NCBI GenBank assembly: GCA_951230915.1
Contig: OX579635.1
Span: forward strand, 32,116,001-32,180,000
DNA: 64,000 bases
Origin: Antitrichia curtipendula
Taxonomy: Eukaryota > Streptophyta > Bryopsida > Hypnales > Leucodontaceae
Reading direction: 5' to 3'
A program made the translations under genes and the position numbers. This document shows, in pieces, positions 26,800 to 40,206 of this stretch; within the stretch, counting starts at the first letter, position 1; every line of letters starts with the position of its first letter. A model generated the notes under the pieces. That model was not told where the DNA came from, searched no databases, and was given only the letters and a program-made list of their open reading frames with translations.

Positions 26800-27830
26800 A
26801 TGTTAAGTTGCGCTTGAGATCGCCGACTGTGCTGTCTCAATACTGTCAAGTGGTGATGAAGATATGTGTGCTTGAGATTTGAAGTAGAGCGCTGAGACGA
26901 AGGACCTTTGGCAGACTTTTTTTTTCAGCCTGAGGCAAGGATGCAGAAATTTTGGTTTTGGGGGCCTGTGAAACCTGTGGCAAGGAGAACGGAGATGCAG
27001 ACTCCTATTTGCGAGCCTTCTATTCATGAGTCTCGTCTTCCCTTCCAATACCTCAGGGGAAGCCTTTCTGAGTTGCTTCACTTAAGTGGACCGAAGAAGT
27101 TGGTGCTACAGAAGAGAGATCTTAGCATTTTGAGCCTTCATGGACCATCTTGGACCAGCACAGATAAGGTTTGCAGATTGGACATTAGACATACTGTTAG
27201 CTAACGGTGCTAGTCCAAACTTGACCTTCCAAAGACTGGATAGTAGGATTCTGAAGCATTAGGGCGTTGGAAGCCTATTTCTGAGTCTTAGCCTGCTTTT
27301 GTGGTCAGTAGTGAGGTCTTCTGGTTGATTGGATTTTTTCATCATATCCAAGTGATATGGCGTGTGTTGTGTTTTAGATTAACAAAAATACAATAGGATG
27401 TGTATATTGGTTCAACTTCTCCATTGCAGCTGGCTATTGCCGTTACTCTGCATTCAACTTGTTGCAGGAGCGAGCATCTCTTCGTTACCGGACCTGGTCA
27501 GTGAAACTTGTTCTGTGCATAAGTATGACTACAAAGGCCGCTTGGAGCTGTACCTCAGCTGTCATTGTTCCTGTGAAATGTAACTGTGTTGTGCACCTGG
27601 TATAACTTATATCTGGAGATTTGTGTTTGTGTGTTTTGTGTGTCATTACTATTGCCTTTCCTAGATGGTCATCGTTGGTTTTCAGAGAAACTGTGATGCC
27701 GAGTCCTGTGTTTTGGCAACTGGTGATATTGGCTTTTGTGTGTGTATCATCAGTATTGTGGGTTGTAAGGTAATTGCACCTGATTGTCACCTCTTTCTAT
27801 ATTGACCCCCCCCCACAAGATTCTTGCCTA
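26800..27830 (+). other. 3' UTR and downstream region of NF-YA
   Basis: This stretch is moderately GC-rich and without conserved coding potential, consistent with a long 3' UTR. I looked for a miR169-complementary site (core resembling CAAGTCATCCTTGGCT), known in 3' UTRs of flowering-plant NF-YA genes, and found no convincing match. Confidence 0.4.
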
Positions 27831-29961
27831 AATTGGGCTCCCTCTTTTCAAGAGTGTAGGGTCACTTTTGGGCACACCTTTTTTCAGCACTTTGAAAATC
27901 CTTAGTTTATTCATAGAATGTACAAAAAATGCATCAAGAAGAGAATCCAGAATCCTCTTTTGACTTCCAAAAAGATTTTGTAAAAGAGTAAGCAATCTTC
28001 TAATAGGAATAATGATCAATTGCTTATTCAAACACATTTAGGTGTACTTGCCTTACATATTTATCAATTTTATTTATTATTTATTATTTATTATTAATTT
28101 TTAAACACATGCACAATTCCCATTGAAAAAACGGAACAGGACACAGAACCAGAGGACAGACCCTGGCGAGAATTTTTTAATATTTTATCACATCTTTAGA
28201 GATCAACAAGAATGATGATAAAGTATAATACCAATCACAATGGCATCACGGGTTCTATAATGAGAAAATGAATTACTGATTTCTTTTGTAGCTTGTGATT
28301 TTTCCTTTCATGCCCAAAGAACAACGACAGGGCGTGTCAAACTCAATATGCTTTGCTTTGTTTGTGTGTTGCCATTTTGCAACCAGGTATAAATGAAATT
28401 ATATATATATTATAGGTGATGCCATGTGTTTATGGCAAGGCACAAATGTTTTGGGGAAACTTTGAAACTACTGTGAATTTTTTAAGAAAAAAATGAAGAA
28501 AATTCATATCAAATACGATAATTTCTCAGAAAAAAACTGAAATTTTCACAATAGATGTATATTATAGTGTATAATGTCATGGTATAAATCATAGTTACCA
28601 TGTCACTCTATAATTATAAAAAAATCAACAAACCATGTTATAGGTCCATAATACATATTGCTATAAAATATTAAAGTTTATGAATTTTTCAAAATTTTCA
28701 ATTGGAGTAGAAAGTGCACTTAATTAACTTCATTTCATTAGTTGAACTCAAATTCAAAAATATATATTTTTTATGTCTAAAATTCACATCAAGAGTAAAT
28801 AGCAAGAAATGGCTAGAATATGATACAAGGGCAATCTATGGATTAAGCATCTTCTTCTTTATAAAAGTCAATAATATGATAATAAAGGTATTTATAGTAC
28901 TATTCACTGAAAACATACTCAAGCAACTGCCAAAAAATATTGGATGAAAAAATGTTAGATTAATCTTATGTCATCCAAATGGACACTAGCCTACAACAAT
29001 GTTATAGGGTTATACCAAGAAGGACAAGTTGGTTACTATGAAAATCAACCTTTTTGGTACCTTGTGAATCATTTGCTTAAATAACCCTAAAAGCATTCAC
29101 TGGAGGTCAAACTACTATATAAAAATTACTCCTTTCACATAAAATTTCAACGATGAACATTTAAACTTTTGTTGTATACAAAAAGATTCTTTGTCATCCA
29201 TCAAACACTTAATATCCGCAATGTCCTTCTAAGGTTAATCCTAGAAGGATGGGTCAATCATTATGGACTTAAACACTAATAGAAGCCTATCACATGTCGT
29301 TGCAATCATGTGCAATTTTTGAAGACAATAGATTGGATGAATTCATTTTGGAATCTTTTTAAAACATTCCAAAAGGTGATTGTTATGTTATGCTTTGTTT
29401 TGAAGGTATCTTGCAATTAAGCATGGTCCAAGATTAGAAATGTATTGCAACATAAATACAAAAATATCGGGCAAGGTCTCAAATTGTGTTGTACACAAAC
29501 CAAAGGAATGCAAAATTTCACACCATGTGCACTTTGATTTCATTGTAGTTAAAAATGCAATGGAAATAGAATGAATAGAAGAACAAGGCACATTTAATAG
29601 TAAAGAAACTTGCTTTCATAGCATGTATGAGTTTCTTCAAACCATTTTCAATGTTGTCATGACTTTTTTGTAGCAAAGTCAGAAAAAAGAATTATGCTAG
29701 TGAAAAATAACAAATAAAGTGGAATGACAATGTGTCCCACAGACATGATTTTAGGCTAAGGCATAACAACTCTAATGTCATGCTCTAGATGCCCTCTACC
29801 ACTTTTTAAGAATCTTTGCAAGTAGGATATAAAAAAAGGTCAATGAGTTGAAAAATGCTTGTTCACCAATCCTAAACACTCTTGGTGTCCCCCTAAAATT
29901 CAATTGGATGAAAATGTGAATTTTTGTTACTTACACAAAGCTCCAAAATCATCCTTGTAGG
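27831..29961. repeat. AT-rich intergenic DNA holding a dispersed repeat (family D)
   Basis: Between about 28440 and 29240 the sequence is colinear, with many changes, with about 59990-60620 (for example GAAGAAAATTCA followed by TGTATATTA, later AACTTCATTTCA). Its distal part resembles the 283-bp element at 42732-43014. The segment ends near 29238 with TTCTAAGG-TTAA, a decayed version of the TTAA-type terminus. No coding region is visible. Confidence 0.4.
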
Positions 29962-30893
29962 TTAACCCCTAAAGTTCCTTGACTATGTTTTTACCAAAAA
30001 TGCTCCAAAAATGCCATTTCTAGTACAAGTACCAAATTTTTGAAAAATATCATTTTTGGACTCATGTAACCGTAGGATCTTGTAGTATTCTGGTTTGGGA
30101 ATATGTGGAAAAAATTTCAGAAATTTCCATCGTGTAGATTGGAAGATATTATCATTTGAAGTGGCAAAAGTCCTTTTTTTGGCCCTGCAAAAAACCTGGC
30201 AGCTGGACTTCACAAGGTCATATTATTATGAAAAAAATTCCAAAATGGTTGTGCTTCTTTGGATTCATTCTTTAGGGCAATTTGGCTACATGCTTGAAAA
30301 TTTTCATATTATTTGGAATTGTACAACATATAGGAAAAAAATAGTAAGTAGAAAGAAATAGAGAATGGATCAAAACATAAATTGTTAAGAACTTAATTAT
30401 GGAATTGAAAAATGCCAATCCCAATGGTTGCAATGTTGTAATAAACAATCTACATCCTACAATTTTATTTTTTTGAAAAATATTGAAAATTGAGTGAAAT
30501 AAACAACTTCAAAGTTTATTTTAGAGTGAACAATCCATAACTGCCCACAAACTAAAAATCCTCATAACGATTGACTCATTGATCAAAATAGAATGATTCA
30601 AAGCTTTCCACGTACATATAAATTTAATAAACTAATTTCAAATTTTTATTTTTGGAAAAAGTGATTTTTTTCTGATCAGCCCGGACTGCCCGAGTTGAGA
30701 AACAAACAACATATTTGGCTATAACTTTTGACTCGTATTTCCAAATGTCATGAAATTTGGTGCATATGAAAGATATTCCTTGTTCCCACCTTCTACAAAA
30801 ATTTCAGCCCAAAATATGCAAATCTCCAGTCACGTGTACCTGCCCAAAATTTCTATGTTGCCAAAAAATGCATGTTGGTCCTTTAGGGGTTAA
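29962..30893 (-). mobile_element. TTAA-flanked element, family B copy 3, inverted
   Basis: Bounded by TTAA-CCCCTAAAG on the left and CTTTAGGGG-TTAA on the right. The interior is the reverse complement of the copies at 13545 and 16964, including ATGTAACCGTAGGATCTTGT near 30063. It is about 0.93 kb and non-coding. Confidence 0.75.
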
Positions 30894-33800
30894 GCATGAA
30901 ATGTCAATATAGTCAAAAAGTGGATGATAAATGGTCAAGCATGCCTTTATCTAATTATCAAATGAATGATTATTATCCAATTTTTTTTGCTCTTCATATG
31001 AATTTTGACCTTGAACCTCTAAATGCTTAAGGCACCAAATTTTGGTGTTGACAATACTTTGAAGTTAAATAAAACCTAATCAAGTAGCTATTTTTAATAG
31101 CTTACAATTAAATTTTTTTTTATTAGAAATCTAATTTTAGATTTAAAAATCTGATTTTGAAAATGAATTATTATGATTTTTCTATTCAAGATTTGGTGCA
31201 AGGGTGTCCATTGCAAATCTTGGTTTTCTAGTATTGAAGGCTCTTGGAAATGAGCCTCAAATACACTAGGTCTTGGAGAAAAAATCACATTAGAAATTCA
31301 TTTAAAAAAATTATAGAATAGATTTTGAAAAATCATATATTGATTGAAATTATGCATATTATACCTTTTAACCTCGTATTTTTTTGGAGACCAATTTTAA
31401 AGATTTAACATGTGAAAGAGGATCAAAAGATTTCAAATCACTTTCACAATTTAAACACCCATGTGATCAAACATCATAATTTTTCAATGCATAAGTGATA
31501 TTGTTTTTTGTTTTTTTTCCTATGTAATCTCTAACATTGCATTTGTACAGTTACAATTCAAAAAAAATTGAGACAACTTATCAAAATGTTGGCTTTTTGT
31601 TCAATTTAGAAAAAAATTCAAAAATCTCAAAAAAGGCCTTGGGAATTTAGGAATTAAAATGATCTTTTTTTATTTTGCCCCCAGCTAATGAAGCTTATTA
31701 AGTCTACTATCTACACCAATTTGAAATTTTTGAAATTTTTGAAATTTTGCATTTAAAGCCATTTGAACTTTGGTCCTTACCACATTCTATTAAGTTTCAA
31801 ATTATAGAATGACATGGAAATTTAGATTACACCATGATGTTCTACATCATAATATACACTAATGAATTTTTTTGTTTTTTCTTCAGAAATCATAATAATT
31901 TTTACATAAAATTCTAAAATTTTAAGGTATGCCTATGACATCTGATTTAATCTTTAAAAATTAGAAATAAAAAATCCATTCATTTTCACTAGCAAAATGA
32001 AGCATCTAGGATAAAGGAGTTTGGTGTTTGATATCACAATCATTGGTTCTAGCGTTCTAAGGTTAATTCAATTAGTTCAAGAGTTTGAATAGTGCAGGAG
32101 TTTAGATAGTGATAAAACCTTCCTACTAATTGAATTAATTTTGAATGAAAAGAGATAATTTTTTATGAACTAAATTTAAATCAATACTACCAATAATAAA
32201 AGTTTCTTCAATTAATGCACTCCAAATTATCTCAATTTAAGCATTTATTCTTGTAGAAAAGTCAACACTTCAATGAAGGAATTTCCAATACCATCCATTG
32301 CATGTACGTTTAAGATACTCTCAATAAAGACTTCAATGAAAAATGAAAATTTTAAATTATTAATCCTTTAAATTTCAATGGAGCCAAAAGTGGTCACTTA
32401 TACTATAAAATTTTGAATAAGAAGAAATTGATCCAAATCTAGAACTTTGTGTAAACCAGAGGGTTGTTAGAAACCTTGCATTGCATAGAATGGTACAAAA
32501 TCATTATATTCCAAGATGTAGAAGACCTCCATATACCACAATGTATACTAATATATTGCATATTAATAACATATGCAAATGCAAATGCAAAGTGCTTGTT
32601 TTCTAAAAATCATAAAGTTGGTATTAGCTATTAGGATTGACCTTCTGATAGTATAACAAGTACATGAGTGACTGCTAAAGACATATATAAAGTTTAAACT
32701 TAAACGGTATATGGACTACATTTCCATAACTTTGAATTTCAACATTTATTTTATTTATTTTTTTATAAATTTGCTTGCAATGTCATTAAAGGGGCCAAAA
32801 TTTCTAATTTCACATCCACTTTTCTTCATTGGATTTTGGTGTAATTTCTAAATGATTATATACATGGCGAGGTCATAGGATAATGCCAAAATATTTTTTT
32901 GGATTCCTTGCAATACACTAAATTTGTTGCAAAGTGACATACTGACATGAATACCAAATTTGACATGATATAACACCACCAAGTATACTTGCACTTTCTA
33001 TGTTTGAAATCTATATGAAGACTTCCATGTTTTTGTAAAGAACAATGTTTTGTAAGTAGGTACCCCAAACTGTACTTTTGAAGGAATTGTCTTGGATTTA
33101 AAAGATTAACATTGTTTTAGAATCTTCCAAACAACAATTTTTGGCAAATCAGATTACAAGGTTAATATTTTTAATTTTTTATAGTTTTGTTACTCATTAG
33201 ATACACTAATTTGTCCTATTAGTGTTGTAACATTAATTTACCAAAGTGACATTATTATTAAACAATTTAATTAATGTAGGTAGAAATATTATTGTATTGT
33301 ACCAATTTCTACAAAATAAAAAATCTATAGTAACATTCATTTTTTAGAGGACGATAATTTCTCTCCTACAAGTATAAGACAAATCATCGCAATGAAAATC
33401 TAAAATGTGAAGTCTTGGGGAGTCGCCCCATGAAAAGACCCACAAGTGGTCCAAGTTGTCATGCTATATATAATATACTTAAATTTATACTATCAATACT
33501 TAAATCTAAACTTGATTGGTAACATGAGAATTCTTTGAACTTAAATACTACCGTTGTTTCAAAATAAATCTATGATTTCTGGGTAAAAAACTAGTCAAAG
33601 CACCATGTATTTATTTTTACATAGAAAATATTTTTTATTCCATAGGATAAATCTTCCAATTTAGTATTTACAAAGTCAATCTCCTTAAATAGAGTCATGG
33701 CCACATGAAATACATTTGTTGGCTAAATGGTATTCTAGAGTTACTTTGGAAGGTTGTTGAAGTAAAAAATGGCTTATGAATGATCAAAAAATTCTTGTTC

Positions 33801-35505
33801 ATAATGCAAAATGGAAGATTATCATTGAATATTTAATTTGCATGCATCTTTATGATATTATGATTTAAAGAATTTTGTTGAAGGTTTAAACAAAAAATAG
33901 TGAGCTCATTTTTTAGATTCCCAAATAGACAGACGGCTAATATTTTAACTTGTAAAACATTTAAGTATGTTGATCTTTTGGAATTTTCATAAGAGTTCTA
34001 ATTTTAGAAGACATTTATTGAGTACAATATGAAATATTTTTTTCTTTCAATTTGCATAGCCACTTTGAACCCTAAGAGAATCTCAATTCTATTTGATTAT
34101 TTGAATTCAATCAACAAAACAAAGTTTACCATCTTTAGTTTCAACTTCACTATGCTATGCACCTAAAAAATTCATTCACCTCTTATTCTTGCAATACCCC
34201 CCTTTCTGGTGCAAAAACCACAACCTTTGGTCTTCTTACCAAAAAAATGGCCTCCCTCTACTATTGTTGATAAATGATGAGATGAAAAAAAGTTAGCCAT
34301 TGATTGGCCGTACAAAATACATATGGCAATGGATATCTTATATGGATTGCAATCCAAATAGGTTCCCAAAAATTACAAATACAAGGTTGGGGTGGGTCTT
34401 CACAAGTACAATTTGTGAATTTATTTCACAAGTGTTTATCACAATGAGCTCAAATTTCACAACCACTACAAAAATTACGTGTGTATTCCTTTCAAATTTT
34501 TCATAAAGCTTAACAACCAATGGGAGAATGGCATATGTAAAATGCACTATGCACTTTTGGGTGTTAATATATGAGTTATCAACAAAACAAAATTTATCAT
34601 CTTTAGTTTCTACTTCACAAAATTTTAAAAATAAACCTAAATTTATTGTAATCAATGCATGTTTGTCAAAAATTACTATGATTGCAAAACAGACTCTATT
34701 GTTTTTCAAATAAAAACATAAAATTTTTACTATAGTTCACATTGATGTTTTTCATGGAAAATATTACCTCTTGTATGAAATTTGAAATTTTTTGAGTGTA
34801 TTTTATAAATGATATGAATTTTCATGATCTAAAGACTTCAAAACTTTTGAATTGTTTTACTATGAAATGAAACAAATTGGATACATATTCCTTCCATTTG
34901 GTCACTTAGAATCAATTTTTTAATATAGAAATGATAGTCATGCAATTGTTTTGTTGTTGTCAATTGACCTTCTTTACATAAGATGAATATGTATATGTTT
35001 GTTCAAATTGACTAATGGAGAAGAAATATTTTGTTTTAGAAAAGATCATATTTCTTCTTCCTAATTTTTTATGTTTGTTAATTTAGCATGAGTAATGGGC
35101 AAAAAAGCAAAATACAACATTATGTAGCACAATATGAAGAAATTTGCATGTGACTTGTTTTTATGGCTCCCAATTCTTTGTGCAAAATCAATTCCCAAGT
35201 TTTATTTTTCTTTTGCGAGATTTGGGTATACTATTATATGTTTCATATTAACATATTTTTTCACAAAAATCCATACAAAATTATCTAAGGAATTGGTTCC
35301 TAATTGTATCCACAAGATAGTTTTTGAGATGGCATTGGCAAATTACTCTAAGTATGTTATAGGCATGTCCATGCCAAAGGAAGGGGCGACAATGACCTCT
35401 GCAATCTTGGTGGTTAGTTGTGGATAGTGTCTAAAAATGTTTGTCATGCACACTCCAAAGTAAGGTCATCAATGATCTACAAAAAGCCTCTAATTATTTT
35501 TTTGT

Positions 35506-35554
<49 letters not shown>

Positions 35555-36598
35555 AAAGGTGTATCTGGTACTTCAGTTATTAAATGTATAAAATCTTAGT
35601 TAATACTAGATTATTTTCATTCAATATGCTATTGAATTTTTGTGGTTATGCTACAAATAATATCTACTATTGCTTAAATTATTACAATTATTTTGTCACC
35701 ACTTTTGTAGTTGCACACCATAAACAATATAGTACACAATAATGGAAATTTCCATATGATTACTTTGTAAGGATACAATCTTCTTCTTGGATTAGTTAAG
35801 GGTTAAGAATGTCTCCTCTTAATTCCTAAAGGACAAAGGATGTTTTTAAAGTGAAATTATAATAAATTGTTACTTTTTGTTGCATTGACCAAATTTGAAA
35901 ATGAATTGATCTTTATAAAGTTTCAAACAAATAAAGTATAGTAGACCATCAAGTCAATGTGTGCAAAAAAATTCAGACCATTTGATTTCGTGGATTGCAA
36001 GATTATAACATTCAAAGTGCATGAAAAAGTTTTTTTGTACCTTGTCAAATTGGAACAACAATCTTCAAGCCCTCTTAGAGTGAGTTCTTTGTTGTACTCG
36101 CGATTGAGTCTCTACACCATTGAGTACTACAACTTATTAGGTACACTCATGCAAAATTTCAAAAATAAATAAATGGTCTTCCTTATTCTAAGTCACTCCA
36201 CAATTTGAGGTGGTAAAGTGATATGGCAATAAACTAACGATTTTGTGATGATTTCTTGTGCATTGAAGAATTTATTTTTTGAAATTCCAACAACAAAAAT
36301 TAGAACTAAACATCTGGAACATGTGGGAAATTTTTCAAAATCTTTGACAACATAGATTCCTAATTATAACACTCAAATTTAGAAGAAAATGTTTTTCTTA
36401 AGAAAATTGTCTAACATAACAAAGTTTGACTCTTCTTAGAATATTCTTTGACAACTAGAATTATAAACTTTTATTTTTTACTCTGTCAAATAGGGTATAT
36501 GTCTACATCTTGAGCCAAAATTTCAAAAGGACCCAAACAAAATTGACTTCAAGGAGACGTGTCCAAATTTTCAAAGTGTGTTAAGGGACAATTGTCCT
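30894..36598. other. AT-rich intergenic DNA
   Basis: No gene was recognised in 5.7 kb. A fragment resembling a family A 3' end (GGCCTTGGGAATTTAGGAATTAA) lies near 31636-31658. Around 35818 a decayed terminus-like sequence (TTAATTCCTAAAGGACAA) may mark another old TTAA element running up to 36598. A (TA)n tract lies at 35511-35551. Confidence 0.45.
35511..35551. repeat. (TA)n microsatellite
   Basis: Uninterrupted AT dinucleotide run in intergenic DNA. Confidence 0.9.
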
Positions 36599-37528
36599 TT
36601 AACCCCTAGCGGACCGTTTGTCCCCTTGGGGGACAATTTGGGTCCGGATAGGTTCCTACGACCTCAATTTTTAGTGAAATTTTTTGAATTTTTTGGAAGA
36701 TGTGCATTTCTGCAAGAGCTTTGTGGATATATAATTTTTTTAATTTCAATCGGTGCCTAGGAGAAAAAAAGTTATGGCACAATAAGCCAAAAATGGAGGT
36801 TGGCAAGCAACACATAAAAATCACAAAAAGTCAAAATAAATTTAATTTTTTTTTCTAAAACTATATATTTTTGTCTACATTTGAAGCTTTGATTCATTCT
36901 ATTTGGACTAAGGATGAAAAAGTTATGGACAATCTTAGTTTTTTGGGCAATTTAAGCATCTTCTTGAAAAAAAACCTTATAGGATTCATTTTTGAATGCA
37001 ATTCTTACAATTTCCAAAAACATTTGTTAAACATGGTTGTATGTTCTTGCTAGAACAATCTCACCATTGGGATTATCGTATTTAAATTTCATCTTAGAGC
37101 TTTTAACAATTTAGTTTTTTCCTCAATTTTGAACCTACTTCTACTTAACAATTTTTTAATGAGTAAAAATTAAGTGTTTTTTTCTTGAATTTTTTTCCCT
37201 AGATTCTCAACTCAAATATTCAACATAAAAACTTAGAAAATCAAAATCAATAGTACAATTTTTTTAATTAAGATGATTCAAAGTGGAAATTTCTAGTCAA
37301 GCAAGGTGCAAGATTTTTTGTTTCTTCACTTTGGATGCAAATAGCTTGCAATCTATGCGGTCAAAGTTTTTGAAATTTCATGTTTACATTCTTCTACTAG
37401 TCTATTAAAAGACCCTATAGTAAAATATGCAAAAAAAAATAATTTAAATTTTTTTTTGCTCTTTGCAATAGAAGTTGCAGTTTTGAATGTGTTTTGATGG
37501 AGAAAGGCTTCGGTCCTTTAGGGGTTAA
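36599..37528 (+). mobile_element. TTAA-flanked element, family A copy 2 (diverged)
   Basis: The element starts TTAA-CCCCTAGCGGACCG and ends GGTCCTTTAGGGG-TTAA. The interior follows the same order as 7925-8851 (TCCTACG..CTCAAT, CTTGCTAGAACAATCTCA, TTGAACCTACTTCTA) with more substitutions. It is non-coding and lies 341 bp from a second family A element in the same orientation. Confidence 0.75.
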
Positions 37529-37869
37529 AGTCACTAATATTCTAGCAAATGTTGAAAATAACTAAGGCCCCTCTAGTGTATGAAGTGTGTTTTACAACAC
37601 AAGATGTATAGCAAGCTTTGGTGGGGTTGAAATGCTTTGCATGGGCTTATAACACTAGACAATTCTATTATTGTGTAAATTTGTGAGTTCTTAACATTAT
37701 TATGCATATCTCAATATTGTATACATAAACCTTTTGCCAATTTGACAAATGTAGAGAAAGGTTCCAAAATCCTTGCAAGTTTTTGCTTTCATTTACACAT
37801 AAGTCAAAATTGACGCCATGCTTTTATTTCTGTAGCACAAAATCCTAAATTTTTAATAAAGCTTTCATA
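37529..37869. other. Spacer between two family A elements
   Basis: 341 bp of AT-rich DNA with no recognisable feature. Confidence 0.5.
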
Positions 37870-38796
37870 TTAACCCCTAAAGTCCCATTGTCCCCTCGAG
37901 AGACAAAATGGATTTCGAGCAAGCTCCTACGGTCTCAATATTTTTTGTGATTTTCTAAATTTTTTTGTGAAGATAGAGAATCAAATTAGCTTTCCAAAAA
38001 TATAACTTTTATTTCAATCAGTGCCTAGGAAAAAAAATTATGGCACAAAAATCCCAAATTTCATTTCGGCGAGCAAAAGAAATCCTCAAAAAAACTTTAA
38101 ATTAAAAATTTTAAAGATTTGTTTCATATAGATTTTATTTTTATTTACATGGGAAGCTTTGATTCATTCCATTTAGAATTGTTATGCAAAAGTTATGGTC
38201 AATCTTATTTTTTGGGCAATTAGAGCATCTTTTTGAAAAAATAACTTGTAGGATTCATTTCTGAACTCAATTTTAACAATTAAAAAAAAAAATTTTACAA
38301 GGTCAAGATTTCTTGCTAGAACAATCTCACTGTTGAGATTAGTATATTTCAATTCTATCTTAGAGCTATTAATGATTTAATTTTTCCTTCAATCTTGAAC
38401 CTACTTCTATTTAACAATTTTTTAATGAGTGAAAACTAAGTGTTTCTTTATAAATTTTTTTTTTCTAGATTCTCAACTCAATTCTTCATCATGTAAAATT
38501 AGAAATTCAAAATCATTAGAACAAAAATTTTAAGTTAAAAAGGTTCAAAGCCAAAAAATGTAGTTGAGCAACGTGCAAAAAAACTAGATTCCTTCACTTT
38601 AAATGCAAATATCTTGCAATCTACAGTGTCAAATTTCTGAAATTTCTTCCACATTCTTACACTAGTTTAGTATAAGATCCTACGGTTAAATATGCAAAAA
38701 AAAACATAATATTTTTATTTTGCTCTTTGCTCTAGAAATGGCAGTTTTGAGTGGTTTTTTTTTATGGGAAAATGGCCTTGGGACTTTAGGGGTTAA
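37870..38796 (+). mobile_element. TTAA-flanked element, family A copy 3
   Basis: The ends are TTAA-CCCCTAAAGTCCC and GGGACTTTAGGGG-TTAA, identical to copy 1, and the interior is very similar to 7925-8851 over its whole length. The near-equal length and matching termini indicate amplification of one sub-family. It is non-coding. Confidence 0.78.
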
Positions 38797-40206
38797 TTTA
38801 GGTTCCAAAATTGTGGTTGTTCTTTTATTTTTGTAGCAAAAATAACTAGAATTTTAGTAAAGCATTCATATTAATTTAGGTTCCAAAACACCATTATGCT
38901 TTGCATTGTACTTCAACCAAATGTATCTATCTATTTTTAGATCTTTCAACGCAACTTCAATCATAAAACAGGTTAAAACAAGCTAAAGGCACCACCAATG
39001 GTACATGCTATATGGATTAGGAGTGGTGTTTGTGGTGCAATGGCATCCATTAGTCTTTAATGCCCACCCCAATGGATATATGCTAATGGCCTCTTCAATG
39101 GAAGAAACTACATTTTCTCTTGTTCATATGCCTTGAGCATGATGACACAATTACTTTGCCAAAATATAGAGACATCAATTTTACAAAATTTGATCATACA
39201 ACACCTCACATTGAACTCTTCATAGATCATATTGTCACTTAATGGATTGTTTTTCTTAACATTGAAAAATCTACAAATGGATTCTCCCTATATATCTATG
39301 CAATCAAATTTAAAAAATTCATTTCCAGAATTTCCTAATCAATTATCACATCAAACTATGAATATCAAATAAAACAATTCAACAAAAATAAAACAAATTT
39401 TTTTTGAAATTAAAATTTGGTATGCTTGCATACAAATTGAATGTCAATTATGTGAGACACGAAAATGCCAATTGTATTCAATATTATGCAAAATTCTTTG
39501 AATATTATGCACAATACATAGTTTGTAAAAACATTGTTTCCACTATATAATAGTACTAGATGATAGACATCCAGAAATAAAAAGTAAAATTATTCTTTCT
39601 TAAAAACTTTTCAAACTTTTCAGCAACCAAATCTTTCAGATATTGAAAATAAACTTTCTGGTCTTAACGTAATGAATTTCAGGGATTTTAGAGCCTGTAA
39701 CAACAATTTGAAGTTTCTGTTTTGTATCTATTTCGAACTCCAAATACAAATTACGTTCACATATTGAAGGAGACTATCCAGCATGCGTATAATTCGTGAC
39801 ATACCCCAAATCGCAACGTGCCCCAAATCGCCATACTTGTCACATACCCAAAATCTCTACCCTACCCATATTGCTCATACAATGGTTACATATTGATTAG
39901 GAGGATGGATGCCACCTAAACATCAGTTCAATTGTTGATTTAGGTTGCCTACCAATAACTTAGATCCATCGTAAATTTTGTATCCAAACTTGAGTATGTA
40001 AACCACAGTAACTTTCGTGCGTTCGAACCCGCTTTCACTCGCCAATAAGAACAAACAAAAATTTGACCAGTAGAGTAATGAATCCAAATTTAATGTTATC
40101 ACGCTGAAGGACAGATGGTCTCAGTAATTTTCATCTGGGTAATTTTCCCTAGAATGATACAGAGTTACAGACCCTGGAAAATATTTCAGTAATACCTACC
40201 TCGAGT
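38797..40206. other. Intergenic DNA and 3' flank of COX15
   Basis: No gene is visible. The part after about 39650 is less AT-rich and probably includes the COX15 3' UTR on the minus strand. Confidence 0.4.

Noticed and set aside
26800..27600. miR169 target site in the NF-YA 3' UTR
   Set aside because: The nearest resemblance (GAGGCAAGGATGCAG around 26931) does not match the known site well enough.
35818..36598. A further complete TTAA element directly abutting family A copy 2
   Set aside because: Only weak terminus-like sequences are visible and the interior could not be matched convincingly to families A-C.
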